DNA of 35,521 nucleotides from Collybiopsis luxurians FD-317 M1 (GCA_000827265.1 KN834787.1:314279-349799); one strand, 5' to 3'; shown: positions 1 through 11,313, counted from the first letter of the stretch. Translations and numbers: made by a program. Notes: a model not told the origin generated them from the sequence alone.

Positions 1-790
1 TATCAACAGCTGCATTGTGGTCCAAAAGGAGCTGGACAACCTCAGCATGGCCATTGAAAGCTGCACTATATAGTGGAGTTCTCCCATCATTGGTTTGGGC
101 ATTGACAGCTGCATTATGTTCTAAAAGGTGGCGGGCAACTTCTCGGTGGCCATTCTGTGCAGCAACAAACAATGGGGTTGCATTGGTATTGTGTGGGATA
201 TCAATGGCTGCATTGTGGTCCAAAAGGAGCCGGACAACCTCAACATGGCCGTTGAAAGCTGCAGTATATAGTGGAGTTCTCCCATCCTTAACCTGGGCAT
301 TAATAGATGCATTATGTTCCAAAAGGTAGGAGGCAACCTCTCGGTGGTCATTCTGTGCAGCAACAAACAATGGGGTTGCATTGGTATTGTGTGGGATATC
401 AATTGCTGCATTATGGTCCAAAAGGAGCTGGACCACCTCAACATGGCCATTGAAAGCTGCAGTATATAGTGGAGTTCCCCCATCACTGTTTTGGACATCA
501 ACAGATGCATTATATTCCAAAAGGAGCTGAACCACCTCAACATAGCCATTCAAAGCTGCAATATGTAGCGGAGTTCTCCCATCCTTATCCCAGGCATTAA
601 CAGATGCATTATGTTTCAACAGGTAGCAAACAACTTCCCAGTGGCCATTCTGTGCAGCAACATACAATGGGGTTGCATTGATATTATTTAGGGTATCAAT
701 GGCTGCATTGTGGTCCAAAAGCAGCTGAACAACCTCAACATGGCCTGATTGTCCTGAAATATGCAGTGGACTGCCATTATTATTGATTTG
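1..790 (-). repeat. Ankyrin repeat array of NLR1, two-repeat (198-nt) superunit
   Basis: Ankyrin repeats of 33 residues (99 nt) alternate between two types: one with HNAAIDIPHNTNATPL, the other with NDGRTPLYTAAFNGHVEV. Near-identical 'tgcattrtggtccaaaaggagc' segments (+ strand) recur 198 nt apart near positions 11, 209 and 407. Similarity at the DNA level, including silent positions, points to recent tandem duplication or gene conversion rather than ancient repeats. The array continues beyond the left window edge. Confidence 0.85.
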
Positions 791-3538
791 CACATCAGCA
801 TCTGCATTATGTTTTAGAAGAAACATAGCAACCTGTTTTTGGTCCCACCCTGCCGCAACACAGAGAGCAGTGCCCAATGGACCACCTGGGCTATTGATAA
901 TATCAGGAAATTTTGTCACCCATTCTTGTACAGTGGAAAGCTGCCCTATTGCAGCGGCACAGTAGAGTGCTCTGGCATTTTCATCATAGCTGGTACCATA
1001 AACAGTTGCCCTCCTCCACCTAGTGAATAGATTTCCCGGCTGCGGATGTAACAGTTTTAGTAGTTGTTTCTCTAAAGGCTTCAGTGCAAGTCCCTTGGAC
1101 TCCAGTACATGATCCAACCAGTAATCTGCTACATAAGAACCCAAAGGCAAGTTAATCAACTCTGCTCCTAAGTACACGAGGCTACTAATGCACAGTTTAG
1201 CCAGGTTTGTATGGGCCTCATCTGGTCTGAGCCTGAAACTCTGTGCTTCATCAGAACACAAATACTCCTTTATTGACAAATGTGCAAATCGCACAATTCT
1301 AGATGGATGCTGCTTTTCACTTCCATCTACAATTTGAATTAAACTGGAGCAAGTCTTCAATAGTTCATCCTCTGCCTTGGGCACACGGAATTTGGGCACA
1401 AGGTCAGCTTCTCCATTTGGGTAGAATTTGACTGTGAATACTTCTGCCAGCTCCTGTGGGGAAAGTGGCCGTTTTGCATATACTAGGCATTCAAAAATAT
1501 GTAATGCATGTGTCCTTTGTGCACCCTGCATGTTTTGAAGGACATGCTTGTATCTAGCTTCAAGAGTAGCAGGCAGTTTTTCCAGCTCATCAAAAACATC
1601 TATCGGTTTGCAGTCTTTCAAGATATTGAGTTGTTCCCTAGCCAGAAGAAACCTAAAAGAAATTCTGGAAATTGAAAAAAGGTTGGTGGTAATCACTTAC
1701 ATGCCATTAGCCTTTGTAATCAACAATTCCTGAGTAGTCTTTTTCAAAGATTGAGACCATTCCTCCATAGTTGATACTTTTTTGTTAATGTAGTAGTCTA
1801 TATCATGTGCATGATCATTTGTTTCATCCAAATCAAGTGTCAGGTAAATAACTTGGTTGGAAAGATCAGACTCATTGGAGGCCCAAGTCAATAAACCTTT
1901 CCTAATATCCTGCTCTGGACGACTAGTGATAATTGTGTGAAGCCCCTCATTGTTAAATCCAATAAGCTTCTCCAAAAGGGGGAAGAGGTGCTCCTCCCTT
2001 GTAGCTTTTGGACATTCATCAAGGGCATCACAGACCAGGTAGACACCAGGTAAGACTTGCACCATGCCTGTGAGGCATTCAAATAAAAGATCATCATCAG
2101 GATGCTCAGGACAACTGCTGCAATGGTCCTGATAGAATTGAGTCAAATGACTCTTCAATTTTTGAGAATGAGATGCCAGTTGAGAGATTAGAGATGACAG
2201 AACTCCATATACTGTTTGCTTGGTTGAGTCCCGGAAGTCAAAATAGAAGAATGCTAATCCTGGCTCATTTTTGAGTGCTTCAATGATTGTTGAGCTGAAT
2301 GACATTATAAATCACTTATTTCAGCCAACAAATTGCTGATAGTCTTACCATAGAACACTTTTTCCACTACCAGCTAATGAAAATTATGAGAATTGAATCA
2401 TGTGTAGAAATGAAAGCAGAACACACGTTTTCCGTAGATCCAGAGGAGACTGCTTTTTGCTTGTTTCCATTGAGAAAACTTGGAATTTGGCTTAAAGAGC
2501 CATTCTCCAGTACCCTCTTGGTGTGCCTTATAGACGTTATTATGATATTGGGAAACATTGGGGGGTGACAACCATTTCCTAATCTTTTCATCCACTTGAA
2601 ATATATCATAAAGTGAGGCTCCCTGTGTAGTACCAGGTAAACTCACTTTGCATTGTATCAATCTGATCCACCTTTTTGTGTATTTCTGCAATTCGAAGCA
2701 GTTCTTCTTTCTTGGTTAGCTTATTGAGGTTTTGAAGTGCTTCTTGCACCTCCTTGTTCCCAGATAGGGACTTCATATAATCCTCTGTAATGTCAATGGA
2801 TGTAGACTCATAACGATATTGGCAGCAGAGTAATCAGTACTTACTAGTGCGTTGCCCAAACACATTCAGATTCCCAAGCAAGGCCTTTTTTTCCTTGGAT
2901 TTGCTATCTTGATATTTCATGAGGAAGCCAATAACATAGAGAACTTGAACAAGCATCTGGATTACTATATCTCTCAATCCGGGGTTGGATCCAAGGTGCA
3001 CGCCAATACGAAAGAGAGCATCCTCTAGTTCCTGTGCCAGATCTTGGAGTGTATTGTATACTTCAGTAACACCCTTTGCTGCCTGTACAAAGTTGAGAAG
3101 CTCTCAAGCACCTCTTGTAGACTGAAGCAGAAGACGTACAGTAAGCAGGACTCCAAAGGCAACAAAAATTGCCTTTCCTCCAGGTACACCCTGAAATGCT
3201 GTCAAATGACAATCCAATGTTTCTAGAGGGTCACATACTGCAGCACTGACAGCCTCTGTTGCTGTCTCATTAAACAACTCGACAAGACGCACAACCGGCC
3301 TGAGGACATTCTGTATGTTCTTGCCCTTCTTCCGAAAAGCTTCGAGACCCTTTGATTGGGTTTCAAGAATGCGGACCACATCATCAACGGAACGGCAAGT
3401 ATCAAATTGGGCTATCTGATCATGACCGAAATTGTGACCAGTTCGTTCTTTGTAGTCTGTAAGCGCTTTCGCCCACAAGTTTTCGAAGCCACTTGTGACA
3501 GGAGGAGTAGACGCAACAGTTGGGAGTGCTGTAGACAT
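1..3538 (-). CDS. NLR1: Goodbye-NACHT-ankyrin STAND receptor (C-terminus outside window)
   Basis: Likely a cytosolic STAND ATPase of the fungal NLR type: ligand sensing by ankyrin repeats, nucleotide-dependent switching by NACHT, signalling by the N-terminal domain (family knowledge). Exons (minus): 3239-3538, 3140-3190, 2845-3082, 2647-2784, 2427-2594, 2349-2373, 1701-2294, 1-1652. Introns are 48-60 nt, all GT-AG, and the frame is open throughout. Residues ~18-130 match a fungal Goodbye-type domain (FENLWAKALTDYKERTG, ending GKAIFVAFGVLLTAAKG after splicing). Walker A is GKPGSGKS at 297-304, Walker B VYLVCDALDE at ~391-400, followed by IITSRPEQDI. Nine ankyrin repeats are visible before position 1. 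About 1,055 residues are seen. The start is the first in-frame ATG; NLR2 starts 15 codons further upstream at a site missing here. The Goodbye assignment rests on pattern recall; NACHT and ankyrin are clear. Confidence 0.9.
2349..2373 (-). other. 25-nt microexon carrying the NLR1 P-loop
   Basis: Exon 6 of NLR1 is only 25 nt. With one base from exon 5 and one from exon 7 it encodes PGSGKSVLC, the core of Walker A (GKPGSGKS). It is flanked by a 53-nt intron (2374-2426, GTGTGT...TTAG) and a 54-nt intron (2295-2348, GTAAGA...TCAG). It is required because the unspliced frame on either side hits stops and lacks the P-loop. NLR2 has an exon of identical length and position. 25 is not a multiple of 3, so skipping it would remove the P-loop and shift the frame. 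Confidence 0.9.
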
Positions 3539-6500
3539 TGCAGAGCTAGCAAATATAGCAGGTAGGCTGGGTTGGTGACGGTTACAGTCGAAAGAGCAAT
3601 GGAGAAACTTGGGTATTCGTGCCCGAGTATCTGGGAATCTGAGTACTTATCGGGGAATGTCGCCGTTCTACAACATGAGGCTGAGTTGAATTCGATCCGG
3701 GCAGATCTGACCGGCGGTGGCCCTGTCATCGGCGGAGATGTGGATTGGGACGGCAGTACATATAGGTGTTGAATGACCATAATCGCGAGCCTTTGGCTCT
3801 TTTCGTTTCTCTCAACCATTTACTGCTTTTCCTTATTGTCTGCAGCTGGACGACTGTACCATGACTGCGCTCCTTTCTCGACGCAACAGGCGTGTTATCT
3901 TCCCGCATCAAATTGTCGCTACGGTCGTTGTTACACTGTCCAAAGTATCCTTATCAAATTATCGCTATCGCTTGTCCTTCGCGGTAACAATTCTTTGCTT
4001 CTTCCTCTTCCTCTACCGCACATTCCGCCGAATTTCCTGCTTGCCTGATGTGTACCAGTTCAACCACAATCCCCACCTCCACCTGCCTCAAGCCATATGT
4101 GTTTCCATCCTCGTTATTCAACTATGCCGTTGTGGTGCTATGACTCGAACGATAAATGTGGGGATCGATCATCAGTGTTCGAAAGCCAACGGGGGGACAA
4201 AGGCTGGGGTGTCAGTTAGAGGAGAGGGATCGTAGGGGGAAAAGGTGCGCTTCCACGTCTCCTCGCTATATTTGCTCATCATTATTTCCTTTCCCTTGAT
4301 AATATCCTTTTCGGCGTAAACCAGGATAATCATCAAACTTGCTATGCCCTTTGAGCAACCTCCGTAGAGGCGTCCAAACTGCTTCATCCATTCCTTTGAC
4401 TCCATCATCTTCTGGATGCATGAGTGGTCATCTATACCAGCGCCATCACCGGTTTATTGGTCCTATCAATCGGACGACTTCCACCGACCTCTGCTTCTGA
4501 ACCTGCCTATGTTCCGCCAGGATAGAAAGCAACAAGTTCTGGCGAATGGTCAAAGTGAATAAGTCGGTGTGAGGAATTAACGAGGAATGCAGGGGAGAAT
4601 ACGATTTCTGGCATAATCGAATCAATGGACACAATTTCTCTAATTCTTCGGCTTTACGCGGTACATACTTTGTACGGCGTCGGTCATACCTATCTCTACT
4701 CGTAGTTGACGTTTTGTACATGTGCCGATCGTGAAAGGTCTAGTGTTAAATCTATACAGTAAATATACGATCATAAGCCAAGCAATGAAGGAAAATGGTA
4801 GCCTCCAAACACCGCGCAAGAAAAGACGAAAAAGGAAGATACGGAAGGAGATGCAAGTATCCGAGCACAAAGAGATAACGACTCTCAATACTTGACCCTG
4901 CAAATTTCCATATCGAACGCCGACCATTAACCTGTCTTCTTCCTTGGGCTAGGCAACAGCAAAGCGACTTTTTGGGTATTGGACCCTCAGCTCTATCAAG
5001 GCGCTGCGACATCTCCGTCATGCGCCGATGCCTATTCAGACAGGTGTTAGGTCCCTGACGCAGCAACAACGACAGGTTTTGCAAAGCGTGGAGACATATC
5101 CTAGATCCATTGAATGGGGATGAGGACGAAACGCTAGTGTAGTATACGCGAGGGCGGGTTGGAGAGGCAAAGACGGCTCTGTTGCACTGCAGCGCAAATA
5201 TAAACCTCGTAGAGCTGTCAGAGCGTTGAAAACCGTCCGAACATCGGGGCTTCATAGGCGAACTCGAAGAAGCAATACGTGGAGGGTAATCTGCACAGGA
5301 AGGGTTGGCGTGATGAAGATACATCGGAAGATCATAGCTTGCATCGTACAACGGGCCGTCCGAAGACAGGAAACGCCACCTTGTAGTCTATGCCAGGTTC
5401 TTCATCCTTTCCTTTCCCTAGATGTCTCCCTCTTTCCGCGTTCGAGACCCGGGACCGATTTAGTCCTTGCTCGAATGTCCTCTACCAACATCCCTCGGTG
5501 GCTCCACGAATACGTAGCTTTGGGAAAGCGAGATCAACTCGAATGGTCTTTACCATCATCCATCGGTGGCTCCACGAACGCGAGCTTTCTTCATCCTTTC
5601 TTCTCCCATCCTTCCGCTTTCGAGATCCAGGGCTATTGCTCTGAAAACGGGACGCAAACACCAACCTCTGGCTTTTCTCGACCAACATCCTTCGGCGGGT
5701 CCATGAAGGGGTCGGTTCAATGATGCGGAATCAAGAACCCAGCACAGAATGTTACTCCAGAGGGGAGGTCACGCCGATGTTTGCTAATGACTGGACATGA
5801 AAAGAGGGCTGCGGTTGCTGTCCGAGTTCGCCGGTAGCGTAGAATAGGAATACATCTATCGGATACAGTCGACGTTCGGAGACGATGCTGGTAAGCCCGA
5901 GAGGTTCAGCTCGATACACACTCAATTCGTCCTTGAGCCGTGTAGATTCCGGAATTGACGGGGAACCGTGGACAAGGTTGCGAGAGGTGGATGCGATAGT
6001 GGTGGTCTTGAATTCTCAGCTTATCGCGAAGCGAATGTTCCGGACCCCCCATCTCTTTTGCAAACCAACAAAAACGATCCTCCAGCACAACGGGATCGGC
6101 ACCGATAATGAGGATAGAAGTGATTTCCTCCACCCTGCGATTATCATCTATCCGTCTTGTCTATTCAAAGTTACGTCCATCGAGGGAGTGCACGTTTTCG
6201 AACTGCTTTTGAGACGACGGAGGTGAGGGACCAAGGATGAAGCTGTTAGGACTGGTTGTGGCGAGGGTCGTAGAAGGGATGGAGGGAATCAGGGGCGGTG
6301 AGTTTTGACAAGCCATTGTTCCCAGTCCATTTAGATTGACCTGAAGAGGAGTCGCTTATTTGCAACCCAGTCGCTGGTATGAAACTCCAAGTCCGAAGGC
6401 GGAGAGGAAGGTGCTCGGCAAGTCCGAATGTCCTATTTGGGTGGATTGACTTCTTTGGCCACCTTGAAGCCCATCTTCGCCAATGAACATCGAGCTTGTT

Positions 6501-6750
6501 CTTCCCTGGCGAGCGACCAAAAAGACTGAAAGAACGCTGAAAAAGAAAGGGAGAACGAAGATGAGTCTACCTTCCCATATCATGCAAACAGACACGCGCA
6601 CATAGTCAGGTCCAGATTTTCTTGGTGAACGAGACACTCTACTGTGAAAACTCGCTGACCGGCTATCCTTCTTTTCCCCGTTTCCCGTCCTGTTCTTCAA
6701 ATCTTAAATAACGACTCCTTGAACAGTCTCGTTACGTCTTGCAGTAGCAA
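3539..6750. repeat. U1: duplicated upstream block of NLR1
   Basis: About 3.2 kb upstream of NLR1 with no convincing gene. It is alignable by eye with 23511-~26250 (U2, upstream of NLR2) and 13380-16150 (U3, no NLR). Shared landmarks include 'cgctacggtcgttgttacac' (3918, 24148), the stretch around 'gcttccacgtctcctcgc' (4249; variants at 13850 and 24592), the 'gacgttttgtacatgtgccg' segment (4707, 24985) and a right-end segment near 6700 shared with U3 near 16105. Reading frames in the three copies are broken differently, so most of it is probably non-coding or a decayed gene. The first few hundred bases next to 3538 presumably include the NLR1 promoter; no clear TATA box was seen. Confidence 0.75.
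5475..5710. repeat. Short internal repeat in U1
   Basis: A ~28-nt motif of the form accaacatccctcggtggct + ccacgaa appears at ~5484-5512, in diverged form at ~5550-5580, and again at ~5680-5706. U2 (near 25690) and U3 (near 15035) each carry one copy, so the motif has expanded in U1. No function is suggested by the sequence. Confidence 0.55.
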
Positions 6751-7066
6751 ACCCCAATGCTGTGAAAGGTAAAAGAAAAAAAAAGCGTGTTGAAGTTGAG
6801 GGGAGCCGAAGGCGAAGCGCTAGAGGCAGCAACATGGACACCAGCTTTTTGTTTTAACAAGAACTACATGATTCAAGTCGGTCAGCTTCACAATCGGGGT
6901 TCTTTGAAGACACTCACTCGCCTAGAGTATGGTATCCTTCTCATGGAAAGTCTCGCATCCAAAGTTGGTCAACTAAGTGTAAGTGTAAAATGCGCCAGAG
7001 TGTACGAGATAACATGAATGATAAGATATGCCAGATAAGATAATTCCGGACAAAGTCATGATTCCG

Positions 7067-7663
7067 TTACATACACCCTTCAAAGATCCTTCTTGAGGAT
7101 CTTTCCTTCCTTCCTTCGATATAAATAACTCGCGTCTCAACGCATCGTTCCAATGTTAGGGCGCAAAATAAATGAGTCGGTAGTGAACTGGATGAGTTAC
7201 CAGAAGAAATCGCGTCGGCAAGTGAACTGAGTGTCATCAACAATTTATCATAGTCAATGTCGGATGGGATAGTGACAGGATTAGATGGATAAAAAATCCA
7301 AGTCATAGGTGTCAGTTCGGGAAGATGAATTAATAAGTGGAGAGGCGAGATGGGGAAGATATTTAGATGATTTCGGTACGAAAGTGAGTTGAATGAGTAT
7401 GCAAATCTTGTGACTCGTCTGGCATCCTCCGTGTCCTTGTACAGAATCAGTGGGTGATTGAGCAAGGACGCCAGGGAACCTATCTGTTCAAGGAATCTGG
7501 ACGGAGCGTGCTGAAGTGCGACTGTGAATTTGGTGGATGGCGATAAAATTGTAGACGAGAATTCTGAGGTTAATTCGTCCATCATCTTCCTCGGTCCTGC
7601 ATTCACAGTTTCCATCTCCATCTGCAGTCGTGAAACCTTCGGCGAACTTCCAAAAATAAGCAT
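7067..7663 (-). CDS. Uncertain 198-residue reading frame
   Basis: This is the longest uninterrupted frame of the 6.8-9.2 kb stretch. The product would start MLIFGSSPKVSRLQMEMETV, is rich in Ser and Leu, and has no motif, signal peptide or domain I recognise. A shorter overlapping frame on the same strand (7488-7721) competes with it. There is no paralogue in the window to test conservation. It could be a species-specific gene, one exon of a larger gene, or a chance frame. I list it because its length is well above the local background, but the call is weak. Confidence 0.2.
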   Translation of the reverse strand: MLIFGSSPKVSRLQMEMETVNAGPRKMMDELTSEFSSTILSPSTKFTVALQHAPSRFLEQIGSLASLLNHPLILYKDTEDARRVTRFAYSFNSLSYRNHLNIFPISPLHLLIHLPELTPMTWIFYPSNPVTIPSDIDYDKLLMTLSSLADAISSGNSSSSLPTHLFCALTLERCVETRVIYIEGRKERSSRRIFEGCM

Positions 7664-8364
7664 TCATAGATTTCGTTTCGCCCTTCCTCCGTCCTCCATT
7701 CAATAGTCCTACCAAAACCAAATTTCCAAACGCGACAATCTTTGTAACCCGAATCGAGTGATTGACGCGTATTTCAGGGTGATAAACAACATCACTGACA
7801 CACCAATAATGATGTAGTAACTAAGACGCGCGAGACGCGTCGTAAATCCTACGACACAGGAGCAATAAATTGGTAGATTCTGGAGTTGATTTCAATTGTT
7901 TTTTTGGGAGGTTGATGATGATCTGATTGCAACGCGTGGTCAGTGAGTTCAGCATTCTTTTTTGCAGAGATAATGAACTTGTCACAAGTTTTCAGTATTC
8001 AGAGGGGTACTCCCGCCCTCCTTTCATTGTTCACAGGAACCGTGCAACACGAAACATCTTTGATCAACGCAAGTTACGACATGCTTGTGTGTCCCTGTGC
8101 CAATACACTGGTGCGAAGCACAGCTATGAAAATGGTTTAGTAAATAAAGTAAAATTTTGCCACGAATTGCGCCTGAGATAAGTACAGCCGTTTGGCAGTA
8201 GCGCCGGGGTAGAAATTATTTTCATGCTGTTAGATATGTTAGGAATTTTGATACTCGGAGAGGTAAATTTAGCATATGTTATTATCAGCTAAAAGAAGCT
8301 GCAGCTAGTGAAAGGTGGGAGACCACATACCCAGCGAAGGAGCTGCCGGACAAGATCCTCAAAT

Positions 8365-8757
8365 TTAGGCTTTTTGCCATTCTTCATCCCTGTGCAGATA
8401 TGCTCGGCACCTGAGGATAGAAAGAGCTGCTTGGCGAATTGTGGCAAATAAGTTTGAATACTGAGAGCGAGTGGGCATTTCCCCATCTTGAATCGGCAGC
8501 ATTACAAGCTGCAAACTGCCATTGAGAAAGTACACTAGAGGATGTCAGTATATTCAAACAGGAGAGTCTTAAATTGATATGGACGTACGTGGATGGCTAA
8601 TGAATGGAGGACATACCCAATGAGGAAAAGTTGGCGAGATGTCTCTATCATCACCTGGGTGAAACGGTCATTATAAATCGGAACAACCTGTGACCGATAC
8701 TGCAATACATCATTTTCTAGGTCAGCAAGGTTCCGCTCAAGATGCCAGGCAATAGTA
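8365..8757 (-). pseudogene. Possible coding fragment, unrecognised
   Basis: 8617-8757 (minus) reads as a protein-like segment (AWHLERNLADLENDVLQY, then DRFTQVMIETSRQLFLIG) ending at a good GTATGT donor. A possible acceptor (CTAG) 82 nt further on leads into 8365-8534. In that second part one frame reads YFLNGSLQLVMLPIQDGE and stops at 8365-8367, but it is not the phase the first exon requires, so either a frameshift has occurred or the splice is different. Stops lie just upstream of 8757. The amphipathic, charged composition suggests a remnant of a real gene. I cannot assign a family. Confidence 0.3.
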
Positions 8758-9452
8758 ACCCAGACGATGTCTTACACCCTAATGTACCGCTTCAAATTTT
8801 TCCCTCTTTGTATTTCTGCATACCTTCTGTCCAAAGTAATTGGATGTATCAAGTATCTGTATCCTTTGGTTTGAACATAGAAGAAGGTGGAGCAAATCTT
8901 TACATTTTCAAAATTTATTCAATCACTATTGTTCAAGAGATTGAAAAGGGAGAACATCATGGCGCCACAAGTTCCCCTCAATGGCCATCTCTGATAGTGT
9001 GAATGGTGCATTATGGATCCAGCTCAGAGACTGCCTGGTGGGATTGTTGTCTAGCTTTATCTGTGTCCGACCACTAAAGACCATGTAGTTCCTTCATTAC
9101 CATCGTCCTTTCTATCTCTTGTGAGATATGATTCTAGCCACTGTGCAAGATGGCTTCTGTTACCCTCAAGGATAGTTATTCTACCATCATCTGATGCTAA
9201 TAGTCATGTGAGTTGAGGATCCCAACAATAGAGATCTAGAGTCTACAAGAGCTGACTTGAACGGTGTATTTAATTAAATAGCATAGTGAGGAACATTTAT
9301 GTAGTAGTTTTGCAATTATCTGGTTTTGTATTCGGTTTTCTCCGCCACTTATCATCTGATCACACGAAGAAAAAGATCTTACTCCCGCTCTGCCTAAACA
9401 TCTGACAGTAAGAGATGAACTGTTTCTCAGATGGGTCACTCACCACTTCCAC

Positions 9453-10114
9453 TTAGAATGTATGAAGGTAATCTCCAATGATAGCCTTCAGATGGTCCAT
9501 GATCTGGTCTCCGGCAACTCCAAGACCAAATGCTTTAGCCATCTCTTGAGCCTTGCCTGCTGTAGCTGATCCAACAGCTGTCTCAATGAAACGATGCTGA
9601 AAGCAGATTTCAGAAGTAAGCATTGACTCGGAAGAGTGCGGCCTCACCTGGTATGGCTTGCGTTCCTTGTCATGGTAAACAACAAACCGAAGCTCTCCTT
9701 GAGCATTCTTCTGACCATACTGCAGTTTACCGTCAACTTTCAACTTGTATCCTTCTAAAGTCCAACATGAGAACAAAGGAATAATATGTCAGTACCCAAT
9801 GCAAAACTCACCACCTTCAATCAGCTCTCCGACTTTAGTGATATGGTTGGGGTTGGCCTTGGTGCTGTTTTTGTAGTACTCAGCAGCAATGAAGAATGGA
9901 ACTTGGTTGCCTGTTATATTGTCGAGTGAGTGACACTGAAGAAAATCGGCATAGACGACGAACCAGTGGTGATGTTGTCAGCAGTCAAAGCATAGTATTC
10001 TGCACTGCGCTGGGCCAAGTTCTGTTGCCAGTTTACCTTAACAGGTTTTCCAGCAGACTCAGCATCGAACAACGGAATAAGTAATTCCTGGCCAGACTCG
10101 ACGGGGGCAGACAT
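9453..10114 (-). CDS. Small unrecognised protein, palindrome copy A (166 aa)
   Basis: Four exons (minus): 9964-10114, 9812-9910, 9648-9754, 9453-9596. The three introns (53, 57 and 51 nt) are GT-AG, and exon lengths (151, 99, 107, 144) are identical to copy B. The spliced frame encodes 166 residues starting MSAPVESGQELLIPLFDAES and ending GDYLHTF. There is no signal peptide or membrane segment, so a cytosolic protein is likely. The middle (KLKVDGKLQYGQKNAQGEL, then RFVVYHDKE) looks like beta strands and the C-terminal third (AGKAQEMAKAFG) like helix. I do not recognise the family. I count 11 differences from copy B over 166 residues, seven of them in the last ~25. No stop or frameshift is present, so both copies look functional. 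Confidence 0.8.
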
Positions 10115-10204
10115 GATAGCTTTTGATATGATGAGTTTGAGTAAAGTGTTTGCAGGATCTAGGATATTCGAACTGTGGTAAGGATGAGTGTAGAAATTTC
10201 GAGC

Positions 10205-10212
10205 CTTTTATA
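10205..10212 (-). promoter_or_regulatory. TATA box of copy A
   Basis: TATAAAAG read on the minus strand, 91 bases upstream of the ATG at 10114. The same motif lies at the same distance from the ATG of copy B, within the conserved arm. This is typical spacing for a fungal TATA promoter with a short 5' leader. Confidence 0.65.
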
Positions 10213-10730
10213 GATTTCTGCAGAGGGTCTTGCTAAGCAAAATTTACGAAGATGGTACGGCAAAGGGTGGCAATATGCTGTCTTTCATTACGGTAAGGAT
10301 GTAGCGCGTAGCAAACAAGCTTGGGCGCAGGAGGCACCACTCCAGGAACGCTACTACCTGGCGATCAGGAACTAATTAATTACGACAGATTCTCATCAAA
10401 GAACACTAATTACAGGCCTATCTGCTACACACTTCATCATGGGTGCAAGAAAGACGACGTTGCCTCAAAGATTGTGGGCACAGACCGTTTCTATTTCTCT
10501 GACTATGCTGACCAGCATAGTAAGAAAATGGTGTGTGTCAACTTTGCCTAATGTGCGAAGACTGGACTGACGGGCTGACACAGTCAGGTCCTTGCAAATC
10601 TAGAGCTGGTCTCGGAGGTGTAATTTAACCGACTCACCCACATCTCCTCCACAGTTCCGTCGAGCGAACATGCATGTTCAGTGATTCATTTCCCCTGAAA
10701 GATCCTCGTTGTGGGCTTGGTTAGGGTTGT

Positions 10731-10829
10731 TTTTGCTCGACAGGAATTTAACTACCCTGGAATTTGAGGGTCAGTGTCGGAAGTGTGATCTAACCGACTG
10801 CTTCACGTCTGCAGCTCTGTCGAGCAAAA
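10731..10829. repeat. 99-bp unit with 13-bp inverted ends (copy 1)
   Basis: TTTTGCTCGACAG at 10731-10743 is the exact inverse of CTGTCGAGCAAAA at 10817-10829. The interior holds the gtcggaagtgtgatctaacc core. A second 99-bp unit of the same design is at 11314-11412. It could be a miniature inverted-repeat element or a hairpin regulatory unit. Similar flanks in both copies show that the duplicated segment is longer than the 99 bp. Confidence 0.6.
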
Positions 10830-11027
10830 TGGATGCTCACAATGATACGTAATTCAGTATACTGTTTTTACAATTGGCAGTCGCCGCTGGCCACTGAAAT
10901 GCTTATCCTGTTTCTGGATCTGACACTTCGCGGCTAGCTAAAAAAAAATCGGACAAAAAAGGTGGAAAGGTAATAAAGAAGTTTTTTTTTTTTCCAGAGA
11001 TTTTTTTGAATGAAAACAATACCGTTA

Positions 11028-11128
11028 CCACTCGGGAAAGACGAAAAATAGATGGTCGTCCGTTTTATCGGCACGGCGTCGCCCGAATTGGCCTGGTACA
11101 TCTCATAACCTTTTCCTTTCCCGAGTGG
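11028..11128. repeat. Inverted repeat, 13-bp arms
   Basis: CCACTCGGGAAAG (11028-11040) and its exact complement CTTTCCCGAGTGG (11116-11128) are separated by 75 bases. The pairing can be extended inward imperfectly through the adjoining A-rich and T-rich bases. It lies in the A/T-run-rich part of the palindrome spacer. It could be the core of a small inserted element; no target duplication was identified. Confidence 0.5.
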
Positions 11129-11313
11129 CAAAGATCAAATTTTTCCTTCGAAGAAGTTATTCCAGAACAGAACTTCCTTCATATTTTTTTGATTCTCTTT
11201 TCGGGAGGTTTTTTTGGCCGGTCTTGCATTTCTCGGCTGTGGCTAAAACGGAGTCCTGGGAATTGGCAGGTGCATCCCCTGCAATTTCATTGTCTCAAGC
11301 TCAGTTGGGTTCC

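Larger units (their letters stand above)
6751..9252. other. Intergenic stretch without a firm gene
   Basis: About 2.5 kb between U1 and the left arm of the inverted repeat. Apart from the two weak candidates listed separately (7067-7663 and 8365-8757, both minus), I see no recognisable gene, RNA or repeat. Composition is intermediate, and both strands contain only short overlapping reading frames. Confidence 0.5.
9253..10394. repeat. Left arm of ~1.1-kb inverted repeat
   Basis: The reverse complement of this segment matches 12014-13143 over the whole coding region, all three introns, the promoter side out to 'attaattacgac' (about 280 bp beyond the ATG) and about 200 bp past the stop codon. 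Matching stops near 9253/13143 on the outside and near 10394/12014 on the inside. The two arms face each other across a 1.6-kb spacer. The left arm is more diverged 3' of the stop than inside the gene. Confidence 0.9.

Noticed and set aside
4752..5723. Longer frames in U1 (199 aa minus, 165 aa plus) as genes
   Set aside because: The homologous positions in U2 and U3 are frameshifted or stopped in different ways, so there is no sign of a preserved product.
9896..10084. 62-residue frames opposite exon 1 of both palindrome genes
   Set aside because: Shadow frames on the other strand of a well-supported coding exon; conserved only because the arms are near-identical.
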